NCBI GenBank assembly: GCA_041694635.1
Contig: JBDNHI010000096.1
Coordinates: 1 to 64,000, forward strand
Reading direction: 5' to 3'
Origin: UBA969 sp041694635
GTDB taxonomy: Bacteria; Planctomycetota; Planctomycetia; Gemmatales; Gemmataceae
DNA length: 64,000 nt
Part shown: positions 53,305-62,552 of the stretch, piece after piece
How positions within the stretch are numbered: position 1 is the first letter of the stretch
Layout: each line of letters opens with the position of its first letter
Notes under the pieces: generated by a model
What the model saw: only the letters and a program-made list of their open reading frames with translations
Databases searched by the model: none
Told to the model about the DNA's origin: nothing
Program-made: the position numbers and the translations under genes

Positions 53305-54088
53305 CGAACTCGTCAAAGACGCCGGCCACGCACATCATCATAAAGATCTAGCGCATCATTTTGATACGCTAGAGCAGCAACACGATGCAAACCTACTTGG
53401 TATGTGGGCATTTCTCCTCACCGAAGTTTTATTCTTCGGTGGGCTTTTTGCAGCTTATACCATCTACCGTTACAAATACTCTGCTGTTTTTGAGGAAGCT
53501 AGTAACCATCTTGATATTAAACTTGGTGCTTTGAATACGGTAATTCTTATCCTTAGCAGCCTCACTATGGCCCTTGCTGTTCGGTGTTCTCAAACAGGTA
53601 ATGGCTTATGGACTGGCAATTGGCTTGTTCTTACGATGGTATTTGGTTTTGCCTTTTTAGGCGTTAAGTCTATGGAGTGGGGGCATGACTATAAAGTTCG
53701 CCTTATGCCGGGTAAAGATTTTTTCTGGTGGCAATATGCCAAGGCAGCTAAGGATATGCACACTCACGGGGGTGGGCACGAACTTCCTGATATGAAAAAT
53801 GTTAAGTCGGATACCAACCCCGAACTTGGTGTAAAAGGTAGGCAGGAATCTGAACAGGCTAGGTTGTTTTACCTCCTTTATTTCTGTATGACTAGCCTTC
53901 ACGCTCTGCATATGATTGTGGGCTTTGGCATTATTACTATCATTACTTATTATGCTTACAAAGGAGCTTATTCCCCCGATTATTATTCCCCGGTGGAAAA
54001 TATAGGCCTTTATTGGCACTTCGTTGATATTGTTTGGATCTTCTTGTTTCCGTTGTTATATCTTCTTGGCGCACACTTGGTTCATTAA
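53291..54088 (+). CDS. ctaE: Cytochrome c oxidase subunit III
   Basis: A 265-aa membrane subunit of the oxidase. NLLGMWAFLLTEVLFFGGLFAAYTIYRY and the C-terminal TSLHALHMIVGFGII... YWHFVDIVWIFLFPLLYLLG are typical. The TTG start at 53291 overlaps ctaD by 14 bp and is supported by AAAGGAG (53277-53283) 7 nt upstream. A hydrophilic loop in the middle (about 140-195, KDMHTHGGGHELPDMKN...) is longer than in short subunit III forms. Confidence 0.93.
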   Translation: MSATNELVKDAGHAHHHKDLAHHFDTLEQQHDANLLGMWAFLLTEVLFFGGLFAAYTIYRYKYSAVFEEASNHLDIKLGALNTVILILSSLTMALAVRCSQTGNGLWTGNWLVLTMVFGFAFLGVKSMEWGHDYKVRLMPGKDFFWWQYAKAAKDMHTHGGGHELPDMKNVKSDTNPELGVKGRQESEQARLFYLLYFCMTSLHALHMIVGFGIITIITYYAYKGAYSPDYYSPVENIGLYWHFVDIVWIFLFPLLYLLGAHLVH

Positions 54089-54106
54089 TCGTTTAGGAAA
54101 ATTTAA

Positions 54107-54409
54107 ATGGCTACTGATCATCCTGCTCATCAACCTGCATCACTATCCTCGTATTTTATTACCTTTGGATTATTGATGTTTCTTACTATTTTGACGGTTT
54201 ATGTAGGGTTTCAAAACCTAGGGGCTTGGAGTACTCCTATCGCCCTAGGAATTGCAGTTATTAAAGCTGCCCTAGTTGTAACTATTTTTATGCACGGTCT
54301 AAATAGTGGTCCATTAACTTGGGTTATTATTTTAGCATCGATGTTTTTCCTTACGATTATGCTTGGTTTGATGCTTTCAGATTATGTAAGCCGTGGTTGG
54401 ATTATGTGA
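54107..54409 (+). CDS. ctaF: Cytochrome c oxidase subunit IV family protein
   Basis: A 100-aa protein with three predicted transmembrane helices (about 13-32, 40-62 and 68-90), as in the small prokaryotic subunit IV of caa3/aa3 oxidases (PFNLGAWSTP-type loop: VGFQNLGAWSTPIALGIAVIKAALVVTIFMHG). It is the last gene of the act/cta operon, 18 bp after ctaE, and is followed by a strong terminator. Confidence 0.9.
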   Translation: MATDHPAHQPASLSSYFITFGLLMFLTILTVYVGFQNLGAWSTPIALGIAVIKAALVVTIFMHGLNSGPLTWVIILASMFFLTIMLGLMLSDYVSRGWIM

Positions 54410-54432
54410 TGGTTTGCATTTAAAACATACTG

Positions 54433-54470
54433 AAACCCCTGTAAGGAAAGTCTCCTTATAGGGGTTTTTT
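54433..54470 (+). terminator. Terminator of the act/cta operon
   Basis: Stem AAACCCCT-G-TAAGGA with TCCTTATAGGGGTTT followed by a T-run ending at 54470. It lies 23 bp after the ctaF stop and closes the operon that began at 40861. Confidence 0.88.
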
Positions 54471-54514
54471 AATGCTAGGGCTTTGATTATCTTTTCTATT
54501 TTTATTAATGTAGC

Positions 54515-54566
54515 AATTAATCAAACAGCCCCAGCGACTGCGTTTAATGGGGCTGTTTGATTAATT
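54515..54566. terminator. Perfect 19-bp inverted repeat between convergent genes
   Basis: Arms 54515-54533 and 54548-54566 are exact complements around a 14-nt loop. It lies between ctaF (plus) and the TPR gene (minus, stop at 54635). It may be the minus-strand terminator of the TPR gene: on that strand the second arm ends in TTAATT. It may alternatively be a small palindromic repeat element. Confidence 0.5.
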
Positions 54567-54634
54567 TAAATGCGCGTTCGCTGGGGATGTATATTTTATT
54601 TTGAATTACTGTTGCGAGAAAGTAGTTTGCGTTT

Positions 54635-56200
54635 TTACCGCATAGCTGCAGGAATATTAGGGTCTGAAACTAAAGACCGAATGAGGTCCCATTCTTTTTC
54701 AAGTAAACCAGAGTCGGCTTTGCTCCAGCATTTTTCAGCAAGAATAGAGTAATCCTTGGCCTCTTCTTTTCTGCCTGTCAATTCACAAATTCTGCGCAAC
54801 CCAAGTGCAGAACGAAAGCTACCCGGGTCGTGTGCCAAGGCTTCAAGGAAAGCTTCTTCCGCATCTTCAAAGTCCTTGCCTGCTAAGGAGATGAGGCCCC
54901 ATTTTTCCAAATAGTAAGAACCATTACCCCAAGCGTGGTGGGAGTAATCGTTTTTAGATTTATCGACAGCTCTTTTAAGAAGTCGAGCTGCAAGCTTGAA
55001 TTGTCCTTGTGCAGCGAGCATTAAGCCTTGTATTTCCCAGATGCGAAATTCTTGTTGTTTTTCTTTTTTGCCAGTAATCCAAGATTCTTGCAAGGATTCG
55101 ACCCAAGGCAAAGCAGATTCGGGGTCATTTTTAGAGAGGAAAAGGATGGCCATTAAGAAAGCACCGTTATTTTTGTCGGTTTTGATGAATTTTTTTGCCT
55201 CTGCTTCTGCACCCGCGTAATCCCTTGCAGCGAGCAAAAATTTAAACCACGCAACAGAAGATCTAGATTTATCAGGCCTTGTATCATTCAAGGTTAACGC
55301 TTCTTTAAAACGGCCATCGTGGGTAAGCGAAATAAGTAAGGTTTGTATATGGTGTTGAAACTGGTGATCTTCGGATGGCTTAACATTCATATTTTTGTGA
55401 TACGCTATTTCAAGCTTAACAGCTTTAGTAGAACGGTCGCTGGTTTTATCCCATTTTCCCAGGCGAGTTGCAAGGTGTGCTTGCATATGGCTTGCGTGGG
55501 GAATACCTGGAGAAGAAAGGAAGAATCCTTCGGCGTGTGGCCAACCAAGGTTGGGTCGTTGTTGGCCTTCGTAAAAATGGATGAGTTCGTGATTAGCGCC
55601 TGGGTGCAAGGGGTTGATTTTAAGAAGAGCTTTGTAAAAGATAGCGGAGTTAGAATTGCCACCGGAATTACCATAATTGCAAGCAATTTGAGCCCGTGTG
55701 AACCAAAGTTCTTGATCTTCTTCGTATTGCGTAAGTGCTTGGTCGATAATATTTGTAGCAGCTTTAATTCGTGCATCCCCAACGGGAGCAGGGTTTTCAT
55801 TCAAGCCATACTCTACAAAAGTTGCCTGTAATAAAGCTTTTTCATTAGGTGCAGCTTTTTCTTCCAATCGTTTGGCGCTTTTTAATACCTTGGTTGATTC
55901 AGCTTTCTTGCCCCACCTATCAAGAGCTTTTCCTAATCCAATATGTGACATTACACAATCGGGGTCGTGCTTTAAAGCGGTTTCAAAACTTCGGGCTGCT
56001 TCCATCCAAACATAGGAATATAGGTAGCTCAAACCTTGATCGTTAAAAGATTGGCATAAGGGGGAAGAAGTGTGAATCTTATACTGAAAAAGGCAAAGGT
56101 CTTTTTCCAACCGTGAGGGCTTAAGCTTGGTATGGGGAAGTAGATCATCTTTAGGGTCGGCATTAAAAAGAAACAAGGTTGCAAGAAGGATTGAAACCAT
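54635..56200 (-). CDS. Exported TPR-repeat protein
   Basis: A 521-aa protein with a short signal peptide (about 1-13) and repeated tetratricopeptide helices (AARSFETALKHDPDCVMSHIGLGKALDRWGKK; AGKDFEDAEEAFLEALAHDPGSFRSALGLRRICELTGRKEEAK). The middle region (FYEGQQRPNLGWPHAEGFFLSSPGIPHASHMQAHLATRLGKWDKT) matches a family of secreted TPR proteins in planctomycetes and other bacteria that has no assigned function. AAGGTG lies 8 nt before the ATG. The 19-bp inverted repeat lies downstream. Confidence 0.78.
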   Translation of the reverse strand: MVSILLATLFLFNADPKDDLLPHTKLKPSRLEKDLCLFQYKIHTSSPLCQSFNDQGLSYLYSYVWMEAARSFETALKHDPDCVMSHIGLGKALDRWGKKAESTKVLKSAKRLEEKAAPNEKALLQATFVEYGLNENPAPVGDARIKAATNIIDQALTQYEEDQELWFTRAQIACNYGNSGGNSNSAIFYKALLKINPLHPGANHELIHFYEGQQRPNLGWPHAEGFFLSSPGIPHASHMQAHLATRLGKWDKTSDRSTKAVKLEIAYHKNMNVKPSEDHQFQHHIQTLLISLTHDGRFKEALTLNDTRPDKSRSSVAWFKFLLAARDYAGAEAEAKKFIKTDKNNGAFLMAILFLSKNDPESALPWVESLQESWITGKKEKQQEFRIWEIQGLMLAAQGQFKLAARLLKRAVDKSKNDYSHHAWGNGSYYLEKWGLISLAGKDFEDAEEAFLEALAHDPGSFRSALGLRRICELTGRKEEAKDYSILAEKCWSKADSGLLEKEWDLIRSLVSDPNIPAAMR

Positions 56201-56285
56201 AATAAGTGCACCTTAAAAAAGCCCTTAGATAAATCCGTTTGATTAAATCCTCGGGCTGAACTCTATTTTAGTTGATCAGAAAAAA

Positions 56286-57455
56286 TCAAGCTTTAAGCAT
56301 TTCATCGTGGCGCATTCCGCTAGGAGGGTTATCTGCTTTTCTGCAATTTGCGAGTGCGGTTTTCGCCCCAGCGTGTTGCTCTGCATCGTTATCTTCCCAT
56401 TCAATGCTAACAGCACCATCATAACCTACGCGGTTTAATTCCACAAAAATTTCTTCGATAGAATTAGCATCGCGGTCGGTGCCTGGGGTAACGAAGTTCC
56501 AGCCATTAGTCCAATGCCCCATAGGGCGATGCCCGCCCAACCTACCAGCCCTGCAATGTTCGGGCATAACTTGCACGCCTTTAATATGTGCACAATGAAT
56601 TCTATCCGCAAATTCTCGAATGAATTGAACCACAGAGACATTTTGCCATTCCATATGGGAACCATCGAGGTTAAAGCCAGCAACGCTTTGATAACCCGCT
56701 TTATCCATAGCTTTTAAGTAATCGGAAGCTGATTCTAAGTCGCCCATTGCTCGTTCGCTAGGGTGGCATTCCAGATCGAAAGTAACGCCATACTTTTTAC
56801 AAGCATCGAGTACCGGGCCAAATCGTTCGACTAGAAGTTCTAAGCTGGTATCTCTGACATCGGGAATATTGTAGCCACCAATGCTGGAAGGAAGAGGTGG
56901 GAATAAAAACCAATGGCTCCAACATCCAGCAGGTGAGCCAACAAAGCCTGGAACAGCGACTTTACGATTTTGAAATTTACCCAGGTAATGAGCAAGACGA
57001 ACAATGTTGATAAGATCTTTTTGAGCTTGATCTTGAATGAGTTTGCCTACTTCAGCGGGGACAAAATAGGGGTCGGTTCTGGGTGGATTATTGCCCTTTG
57101 CGCGCCAAGCTTTATAAGCCTCAACCGCTTCACCGCCACAGAATTGCAAAGTTTTTGCACTAGGTTCATCCCCAAGTGCTTGACCTTGCAGATGAGCAGC
57201 AATGGTAAAAATTTCTAAGCCGTGCTTTTTCGCAAGATCGACGCGTTCCTTAGCATAGGCTTCAGCTCCAGCATCGCTAGAGCAGCGAGCAAGGTCAAGT
57301 TCCCAGCTTGCTTCTTCCCAGCCATCGAAGTGAGAATCTTGAATAAATTTGACCCATTCAGGAAATGGTACATTACCAAATTGTCCGCGAACGAGGCCGA
57401 TTTGGTGGTAAGAGCTTTTGCCAAAACGATGCTTATCAGTTTGTTTATGACCCAC
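56286..57455 (-). CDS. Sugar phosphate isomerase/epimerase family protein (TIM barrel)
   Basis: A 389-aa xylose isomerase-like TIM barrel (AP endonuclease 2 fold). Motifs: HFDGWEEASWELDLARC near the start, KYGVTFDLECHPSERAMGD, VAGFNLDGSHMEWQNVSVVQFIREFADRIHCAHIKGVQV and YDGAVSIEWEDNDAEQHAGAKTALANC near the C-terminus, giving E, D, H and E metal ligands typical of the superfamily. A substrate cannot be assigned. GTG start at 57455 with AAGGAA 8 nt upstream. It is alone, between the TPR gene and the kinase. Confidence 0.88.
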   Translation of the reverse strand: MGHKQTDKHRFGKSSYHQIGLVRGQFGNVPFPEWVKFIQDSHFDGWEEASWELDLARCSSDAGAEAYAKERVDLAKKHGLEIFTIAAHLQGQALGDEPSAKTLQFCGGEAVEAYKAWRAKGNNPPRTDPYFVPAEVGKLIQDQAQKDLINIVRLAHYLGKFQNRKVAVPGFVGSPAGCWSHWFLFPPLPSSIGGYNIPDVRDTSLELLVERFGPVLDACKKYGVTFDLECHPSERAMGDLESASDYLKAMDKAGYQSVAGFNLDGSHMEWQNVSVVQFIREFADRIHCAHIKGVQVMPEHCRAGRLGGHRPMGHWTNGWNFVTPGTDRDANSIEEIFVELNRVGYDGAVSIEWEDNDAEQHAGAKTALANCRKADNPPSGMRHDEMLKA

Positions 57456-57599
57456 GATTCAAGTTCCTTAAAAAAAACACATTGGGAAAAAGATAATTTA
57501 ATATAACTTCTTCATTCGAGGGCACAATAATAATATTTGTACTATTCGTTATTATGGAAAAGAATTTAGGGGGTGGGGTTAGGCAATCAAGAAAATAAT

Positions 57600-60257
57600 C
57601 TAGTTAATACCAAACCAATTTCCATTCCAAGAGGAATGCAAATTAGTAAGAAACTTATCCCAGCTTTCTGGAGATCGATACCTAGGATAGGGATTAGGCC
57701 GGAGGGGTTTACCTTCATTACCTTCGATAATTTCGAATTTGTTAGGGCCAATAATTTTGCCAAACCTGGGAACAAGATAAGTGTGTAGGGAATCTTTATC
57801 AATTGCAACGGCACCAATAGGGCTTTTAAAAGACTTACCGCGAATTTTATCAAGAACCTGAGATGGTTCGAAAGATTTAGCTTCTCGAACTCCTTGGGCC
57901 CATAAATAAACACCATAATAACCTGCCGCCATACTATCGCTGACAGTCGTATCACTGCCGAATTTTGCTTTAACTTTTTCAAGAAAGATTTTACTCTCTT
58001 GCGTATCGATAGAGGGGAGATAATTCCAACCGACATAATCACCAACACAACTTTCGGTGTCAAGTTCCTGAAGGATTTCGGAGCTAATGTGAAAAGAAAG
58101 GGTAGGGGTGATGTTTCCTTTAATGCCCGCTAAACGAAGAGCCCGAAAGAAATCGCGGTTGGCGTCGCCGCTTAGTGTGTTAATAATAAGATCGGCTTTG
58201 GATGTAACAATTGCATTTGCAACATCATCAAATTTAAAATTACCGTAAGAAAAGAGTTTTTCACCAACCATTGTAGCTTTGATCGATTTTTCTTCTTCTT
58301 TAAGTTCTTTTAATTGTTGGGTTAGAATTTCAGAAGCGACTTTGGAATAGATGCTATTTTCACCAATGTGGTAGATTTTTTTCTTGTTTAATTTGGTGAT
58401 CATATGTGCAAAGGTAAATTCCAGTTGCTGATTAGGAGCCGCGCCAAGGTAAACCACATTCGGATTTTGTTCCAAGCCTTCGTAGGAAGTAGGGTAGAAA
58501 AGGATATTATTGTTTTGGTTAAGGATAGGAAGGCAAGCTTTTCGTTCGGTGGAATTCCAGCACCCAAAGATAGCTTTAACTTTTTCTTGGGTAATAAGTT
58601 TCTCAGCTTCGGTAGCGAAGACTTCGGGGTTAGATTTTCCATCGGCTTCTAGCGCCAATATGCGCCTTCGTAATTTTGGAACTCCTTTTTCATCGTACTC
58701 AAGCAATCCACCACTTTCATTAATTTCCCCAATTGCAAGCATAGTTAAGTCTTTAACATTCTTGCCCGTGGTGCGCATAGATCCAGAAATGCTATGCAAT
58801 ATTCCAACTCGAACTGGGTCACCATAAGAAAGTCCCTTATCATCTGGCACTGAACCGAAGTTACTGAAGTTGAAGGCTAATAACCCGAAGTTAATAAAAA
58901 TACCAAGGATAAATAATCCAACCTTGTAGTTCTTATACCAAGGGAGGTGGGTTGCCTCGTAGCCTTGACCTGGTAAGTTTGGAACGGGTAAATTCTGTAA
59001 GGAAGAATCTTTTTTATACGGAGTATTGTTGTCTGCTTTATCTAAGTTATCGATTCTTTCGATGAGCGCATTCGCAGAGGGAACCCGATCAGAAACTTTC
59101 TTAGCTAATAAATCACGCACCAATAAAGCAACATTGGCAGGAACAGCTGAGTCTAAAATATCTAGAGGTTTGGGTTCTTTTAGTGCTAGGGCGTTCATAA
59201 TCTTTAACGCATTATCACCATCAAAAGGCAAAATTCCGCTAATCATCTGATACAAAACACATCCCATACTAAATAAATCGCAACGGTTATCAAGGGGAAG
59301 TCCGCGAGCTTGCTCGGGTGCCATGTAGTGGGGGGTACCCATAATTAAGCCAGATTCCTTGTTGCCTTCTTCGGTATTACTTATGGAAGTTGCTAGGCCG
59401 AAATCTAAGACTTTGATTTTTTTCCAAGATTTGCTTGTCGCATCAGATTCGAGCCAGATGTTATCTGGTTTAATGTCGCGATGAATAAGAGCAACTTCGT
59501 GAGCAGCAGCAATGCCACTAGCAACTTCACGAATAATGCGAAGGGCCTCATCAACAGGAATTTTATGGTCACGGTGTAATTTCGCCCCAAGGGATTCGCC
59601 TTGTAGAAACTGCATAGCAAGAAAGGGTACATTGTTTTCAATACCAACCTGAAAAACGGTGGCAATGTTATCGTGAGGAATGGCGGCGCCTGCCCTTGCT
59701 TCTTGAAGAAATCTTTGGCGGTTATCCGCTTTTACAGCAATTTCTGGCTTCATTACTTTAAGGGCAACTTGCCTACGCAGCATTGTGTCTTCTGCTTCAA
59801 AGACAAGGCCCATACCGCCTGCGCCTAAAAGTTTAATGATTTTGTAACTTCCAAGCCTTCCTAGCTCATCGGGACCTTGCGGGGATGAAAGAAAGCTAAG
59901 CGATATTTTGTTGCCATCTGGATTTATTTTGAAATCAGGATTGGAAATCCCCGCAGCATTATAAGCAGTTGTGATAGCACCTGTACCTAAAATAGGATCC
60001 TCTGCTTCAATCACTAATTTTGGCATCGAGTCGGTGTTTTTCTGAACCGTGCTAGTATTGGTAAGTTCGTCGGGAACTTCAACACCTTCATTTGGGGCTG
60101 TGGATTGTCTTAATTTTGCAAGTATTCGCTGGCAATGGGGGCACGATTCGACATGCTGCCGCAAGTTAAGTGATGTCCATTGAGATAGATTGCCCTTAAT
60201 TAAATCAACGATATCACTTTTTGGTGGACAATTGCTTTTAGCTTCCAAGATATCCAT
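57600..60257 (-). CDS. Ser/Thr kinase fused to UrtA-like periplasmic binding domain
   Basis: An 885-aa transmembrane kinase. N-terminal zinc-finger-like motif H35-x3-C39-x2-C42 (as in anti-sigma factor zf-HC2) is followed by a Hanks kinase domain (about 136-405): GAGGMGLVF, K167, HRDIKPDN with D261, DFG at 285-287 and APE at 313-315. One transmembrane helix (about 445-464) precedes an outer domain (481-885) resembling type 5/6 periplasmic binding proteins such as the urea-binding UrtA or AmiC: VRVGILHSISGSM, VKAIFGCWNSTERKACLPI, LFYPTSYEGLEQNPNVVYLG, WNYLPSIDTQESKIFLEK. It would sense a small solute outside and phosphorylate proteins inside. Ligand unknown. Confidence 0.9.
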   Translation of the reverse strand: MDILEAKSNCPPKSDIVDLIKGNLSQWTSLNLRQHVESCPHCQRILAKLRQSTAPNEGVEVPDELTNTSTVQKNTDSMPKLVIEAEDPILGTGAITTAYNAAGISNPDFKINPDGNKISLSFLSSPQGPDELGRLGSYKIIKLLGAGGMGLVFEAEDTMLRRQVALKVMKPEIAVKADNRQRFLQEARAGAAIPHDNIATVFQVGIENNVPFLAMQFLQGESLGAKLHRDHKIPVDEALRIIREVASGIAAAHEVALIHRDIKPDNIWLESDATSKSWKKIKVLDFGLATSISNTEEGNKESGLIMGTPHYMAPEQARGLPLDNRCDLFSMGCVLYQMISGILPFDGDNALKIMNALALKEPKPLDILDSAVPANVALLVRDLLAKKVSDRVPSANALIERIDNLDKADNNTPYKKDSSLQNLPVPNLPGQGYEATHLPWYKNYKVGLFILGIFINFGLLAFNFSNFGSVPDDKGLSYGDPVRVGILHSISGSMRTTGKNVKDLTMLAIGEINESGGLLEYDEKGVPKLRRRILALEADGKSNPEVFATEAEKLITQEKVKAIFGCWNSTERKACLPILNQNNNILFYPTSYEGLEQNPNVVYLGAAPNQQLEFTFAHMITKLNKKKIYHIGENSIYSKVASEILTQQLKELKEEEKSIKATMVGEKLFSYGNFKFDDVANAIVTSKADLIINTLSGDANRDFFRALRLAGIKGNITPTLSFHISSEILQELDTESCVGDYVGWNYLPSIDTQESKIFLEKVKAKFGSDTTVSDSMAAGYYGVYLWAQGVREAKSFEPSQVLDKIRGKSFKSPIGAVAIDKDSLHTYLVPRFGKIIGPNKFEIIEGNEGKPLRPNPYPRYRSPESWDKFLTNLHSSWNGNWFGIN

Positions 60258-60593
60258 CAGTCCTCATAGAAAAACGCTATCCATAGCATATAAAGTTGAG
60301 TAAGGCCAGAAGTTACAACCTAAAAAGTATGGGTTATACTTAATACTCAACCAATCGTATAATTATAAGCATTGTACACATTTAAACAATAAACATTCAA
60401 TTCTTTTAATAGTTTCGATAAAAGTCTAAAAAATCATAAATGTTCACCATTTATACTTATTAATTAGGTAAACAAGACAATAAATTAGGCGTAAAAATTA
60501 ACACTTTAAACTTAATATATCATTACAATTTAGTTAGGATGATAGCAATAAAAGTGTCCAAGTTGAAACGGCAAAAAAATAGTTGGAACTCGG
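60258..60593. other. 336-bp AT-rich divergent intergenic region
   Basis: Lies between the kinase gene (minus) and the vWA gene (plus). Very AT-rich, with a TATAAT at about 60356-60361. No gene, RNA or stable hairpin was found; by position it holds both promoters. Confidence 0.5.
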
Positions 60594-61598
60594 ATGAGTG
60601 ATTGGTTAATAATTCAGCCTGTTTATTTTGTTTTTTTGCCAATTCTTTTGGTGCCTTGGGTTTCATTTAAATTGCATTGGTATGCCATTACTTTTCCGGG
60701 CGTTTCTCTTGTGAAAAATGAACCTAAAAAACCGGCTTCTGCAACGCTCTTTGCCAAAGCTTTTGCTTCCCTTGGTTTACTTTTTATTATCCTGGGTTTG
60801 GCTCAACCTGTAAGAATTCTTTCTTCAGCACCGGTTCAGTTGGAAGGTATAGCTATCGAATTTGTCGTTGATATTAGTGGCAGTATGGCAGAGGAAATAA
60901 TTAAAAATGACTTATTATCTATATCTAGGCTAGAATTGGCAAAAAAAAGTATGAACATTTTTCTTAAAGGGACCAGTTCTCAAGAGGGTCGTTCAGGCGA
61001 CCTAGTTGGCCTTATCGCCTTCGCATCACAACCAAAACTGCTTGTTCCTTTAACCTTAGATCATTTCGCATTTACGCAAGTCTTAGATAAACTGATGCCT
61101 GAAAAAATCCCAGGCACCTCTGAAACTAACATTACTGATGCTCTTACACTCGCTGTTGATCGCTTGTTAAACCTTCCTGATCAAAAAAAAATTATCATCC
61201 TCTTAACCGATGGCGAACAGAATTTTCCTAACCCTGTTTCTGGTTTAAATGCTTTAGAACTTGCTCAACTTTGTGCAAAATTGAGTATCCCTATCTATAC
61301 CCTCAATGCGGGAGACCCTCTAAGTATTGTTGCAACGGAAGAAAAGGAGAAACGCCAATTAGCTCAGGAAGGGCTAGCAAGTATTGCGCAAATAACAATG
61401 GGTAAAAGTTTTAATGCGAATGATGAAAATTCAATGCGAAATGCTTTTTTTGAAATAGGAGCTTTAGAAAAGCGACTTAGAGAATCTTTTTATTCAAAAC
61501 CATATCAAGATTTTTATCCTTGGTTCCTACTAAGTGGCTTGTTATTTTTCAGCACTGGAATCTTTTTACCCGCAAGCCCTTGGCAAAGAATATCGTAA
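60594..61598 (+). CDS. vWA domain membrane protein (BatA-like)
   Basis: A 334-aa protein with N-terminal transmembrane helices (about 9-28 and 54-72), a von Willebrand A domain and a C-terminal helix. The MIDAS motif D93-I-S95-G-S97 is intact, with the distal ligands in the TSETNIT loop and LLTDGEQ. This is the layout of BatA proteins of Bacteroides aerotolerance-type operons, in which MoxR and DUF58 genes are usually upstream; here the divergent kinase gene lies upstream instead. It is followed after 3 bp by the next gene. Confidence 0.85.
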   Translation: MSDWLIIQPVYFVFLPILLVPWVSFKLHWYAITFPGVSLVKNEPKKPASATLFAKAFASLGLLFIILGLAQPVRILSSAPVQLEGIAIEFVVDISGSMAEEIIKNDLLSISRLELAKKSMNIFLKGTSSQEGRSGDLVGLIAFASQPKLLVPLTLDHFAFTQVLDKLMPEKIPGTSETNITDALTLAVDRLLNLPDQKKIIILLTDGEQNFPNPVSGLNALELAQLCAKLSIPIYTLNAGDPLSIVATEEKEKRQLAQEGLASIAQITMGKSFNANDENSMRNAFFEIGALEKRLRESFYSKPYQDFYPWFLLSGLLFFSTGIFLPASPWQRIS

Positions 61599-61601
61599 AT
61601 T

Positions 61602-62552
61602 ATGACTGCCTTGTTTCAATATCCCTGGTTTCTTTGTGCCCTTTTATTTTCCGTATTTGTTGCTTTAGCTTTATTCCCCATTCAAAATAAACTTCTAGCA
61701 GACTTAGCCCTGTGGTGTCCAGCGGGCCAGATCAAAGTTTATTCCTTAAAGCAGTTTTTAAAACTTAATTTTTTGTTGATATTGGGGTTAAGCTTCTTGG
61801 GATTTGCCTGCTCTGGGCCTTTGCTTTCTATAACAAAATTTAATCCCTCGCTAAGAATTGGCACGATAGTAATTGCGCTAAAAGCTAACGAGAAAACCTT
61901 GCCCGGTTCGATTGATTTACAAAGTATACTTCTTTCACAAATACAAAACGAATCTTCACGGAACCCTCAAAATAGAATTGGGCTTATTCCTTGGAGCAAT
62001 GAGTCGGATTTATACTGTCCCTTAACGCTTGACCCCGAATTCTTTAAGTTTGTTGCAGCTTCTTTAAAAAGACCAGAAGTAAAATTTGCACCGGTCAAGT
62101 CGCAAGCTCTTTCCTTAAAACAAGCTTTACAAAATTCCTTGCAAACCTTTAATTCACAAACTCTTTGTTCAAAAAGCTTGATTTTAATCGTTCCAGATAT
62201 CTCTATTTCTCCTGCAGAAATACTTTTAGGCTTTAGTGAAGTTGCAATTCCAAGCGATATAAATGTTAATATTGTTTTTACGGACTTGTTGGTCGTACCT
62301 TCATCTCTGCAGAGTTTTTGCGAACAACACGGAGGAAAAGTTATCGCCCTTGGTGCTAAAGTATTTCCCGAAGGGCAAGTTATTAAAATGTTAAGAAACG
62401 AAAAGTCAACATTGCAATATAGTGCGGAATTTCTTTTACTCCCCAAGTCGACACCAGAATGGTTTGCCTTACCGGGGCTACTTTTACTTGTTGCTTCGCT
62501 TATCGTACCGCCACTTGGTAGGCAAGTTTCAGATCAGTTAGGTGTAGAATGA
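61602..62552 (+). CDS. BatB-like membrane protein with degenerate vWA
   Basis: A 316-aa protein with N-terminal helices (about 6-27 and 52-72) and a C-terminal helix (about 284-306), the layout of a Bat vWA protein. The strand that should carry the MIDAS motif reads IGTIVIALKANEKTLPG, without D-x-S-x-S, but the fold pattern (RIGLIPWSNESDLYCPLTLDPEFFKF; LILIVPDISIS) is retained. It probably lost metal binding. It starts 3 bp after the vWA gene and overlaps the next gene by 4 bp. Confidence 0.68.
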   Translation: MTALFQYPWFLCALLFSVFVALALFPIQNKLLADLALWCPAGQIKVYSLKQFLKLNFLLILGLSFLGFACSGPLLSITKFNPSLRIGTIVIALKANEKTLPGSIDLQSILLSQIQNESSRNPQNRIGLIPWSNESDLYCPLTLDPEFFKFVAASLKRPEVKFAPVKSQALSLKQALQNSLQTFNSQTLCSKSLILIVPDISISPAEILLGFSEVAIPSDINVNIVFTDLLVVPSSLQSFCEQHGGKVIALGAKVFPEGQVIKMLRNEKSTLQYSAEFLLLPKSTPEWFALPGLLLLVASLIVPPLGRQVSDQLGVE

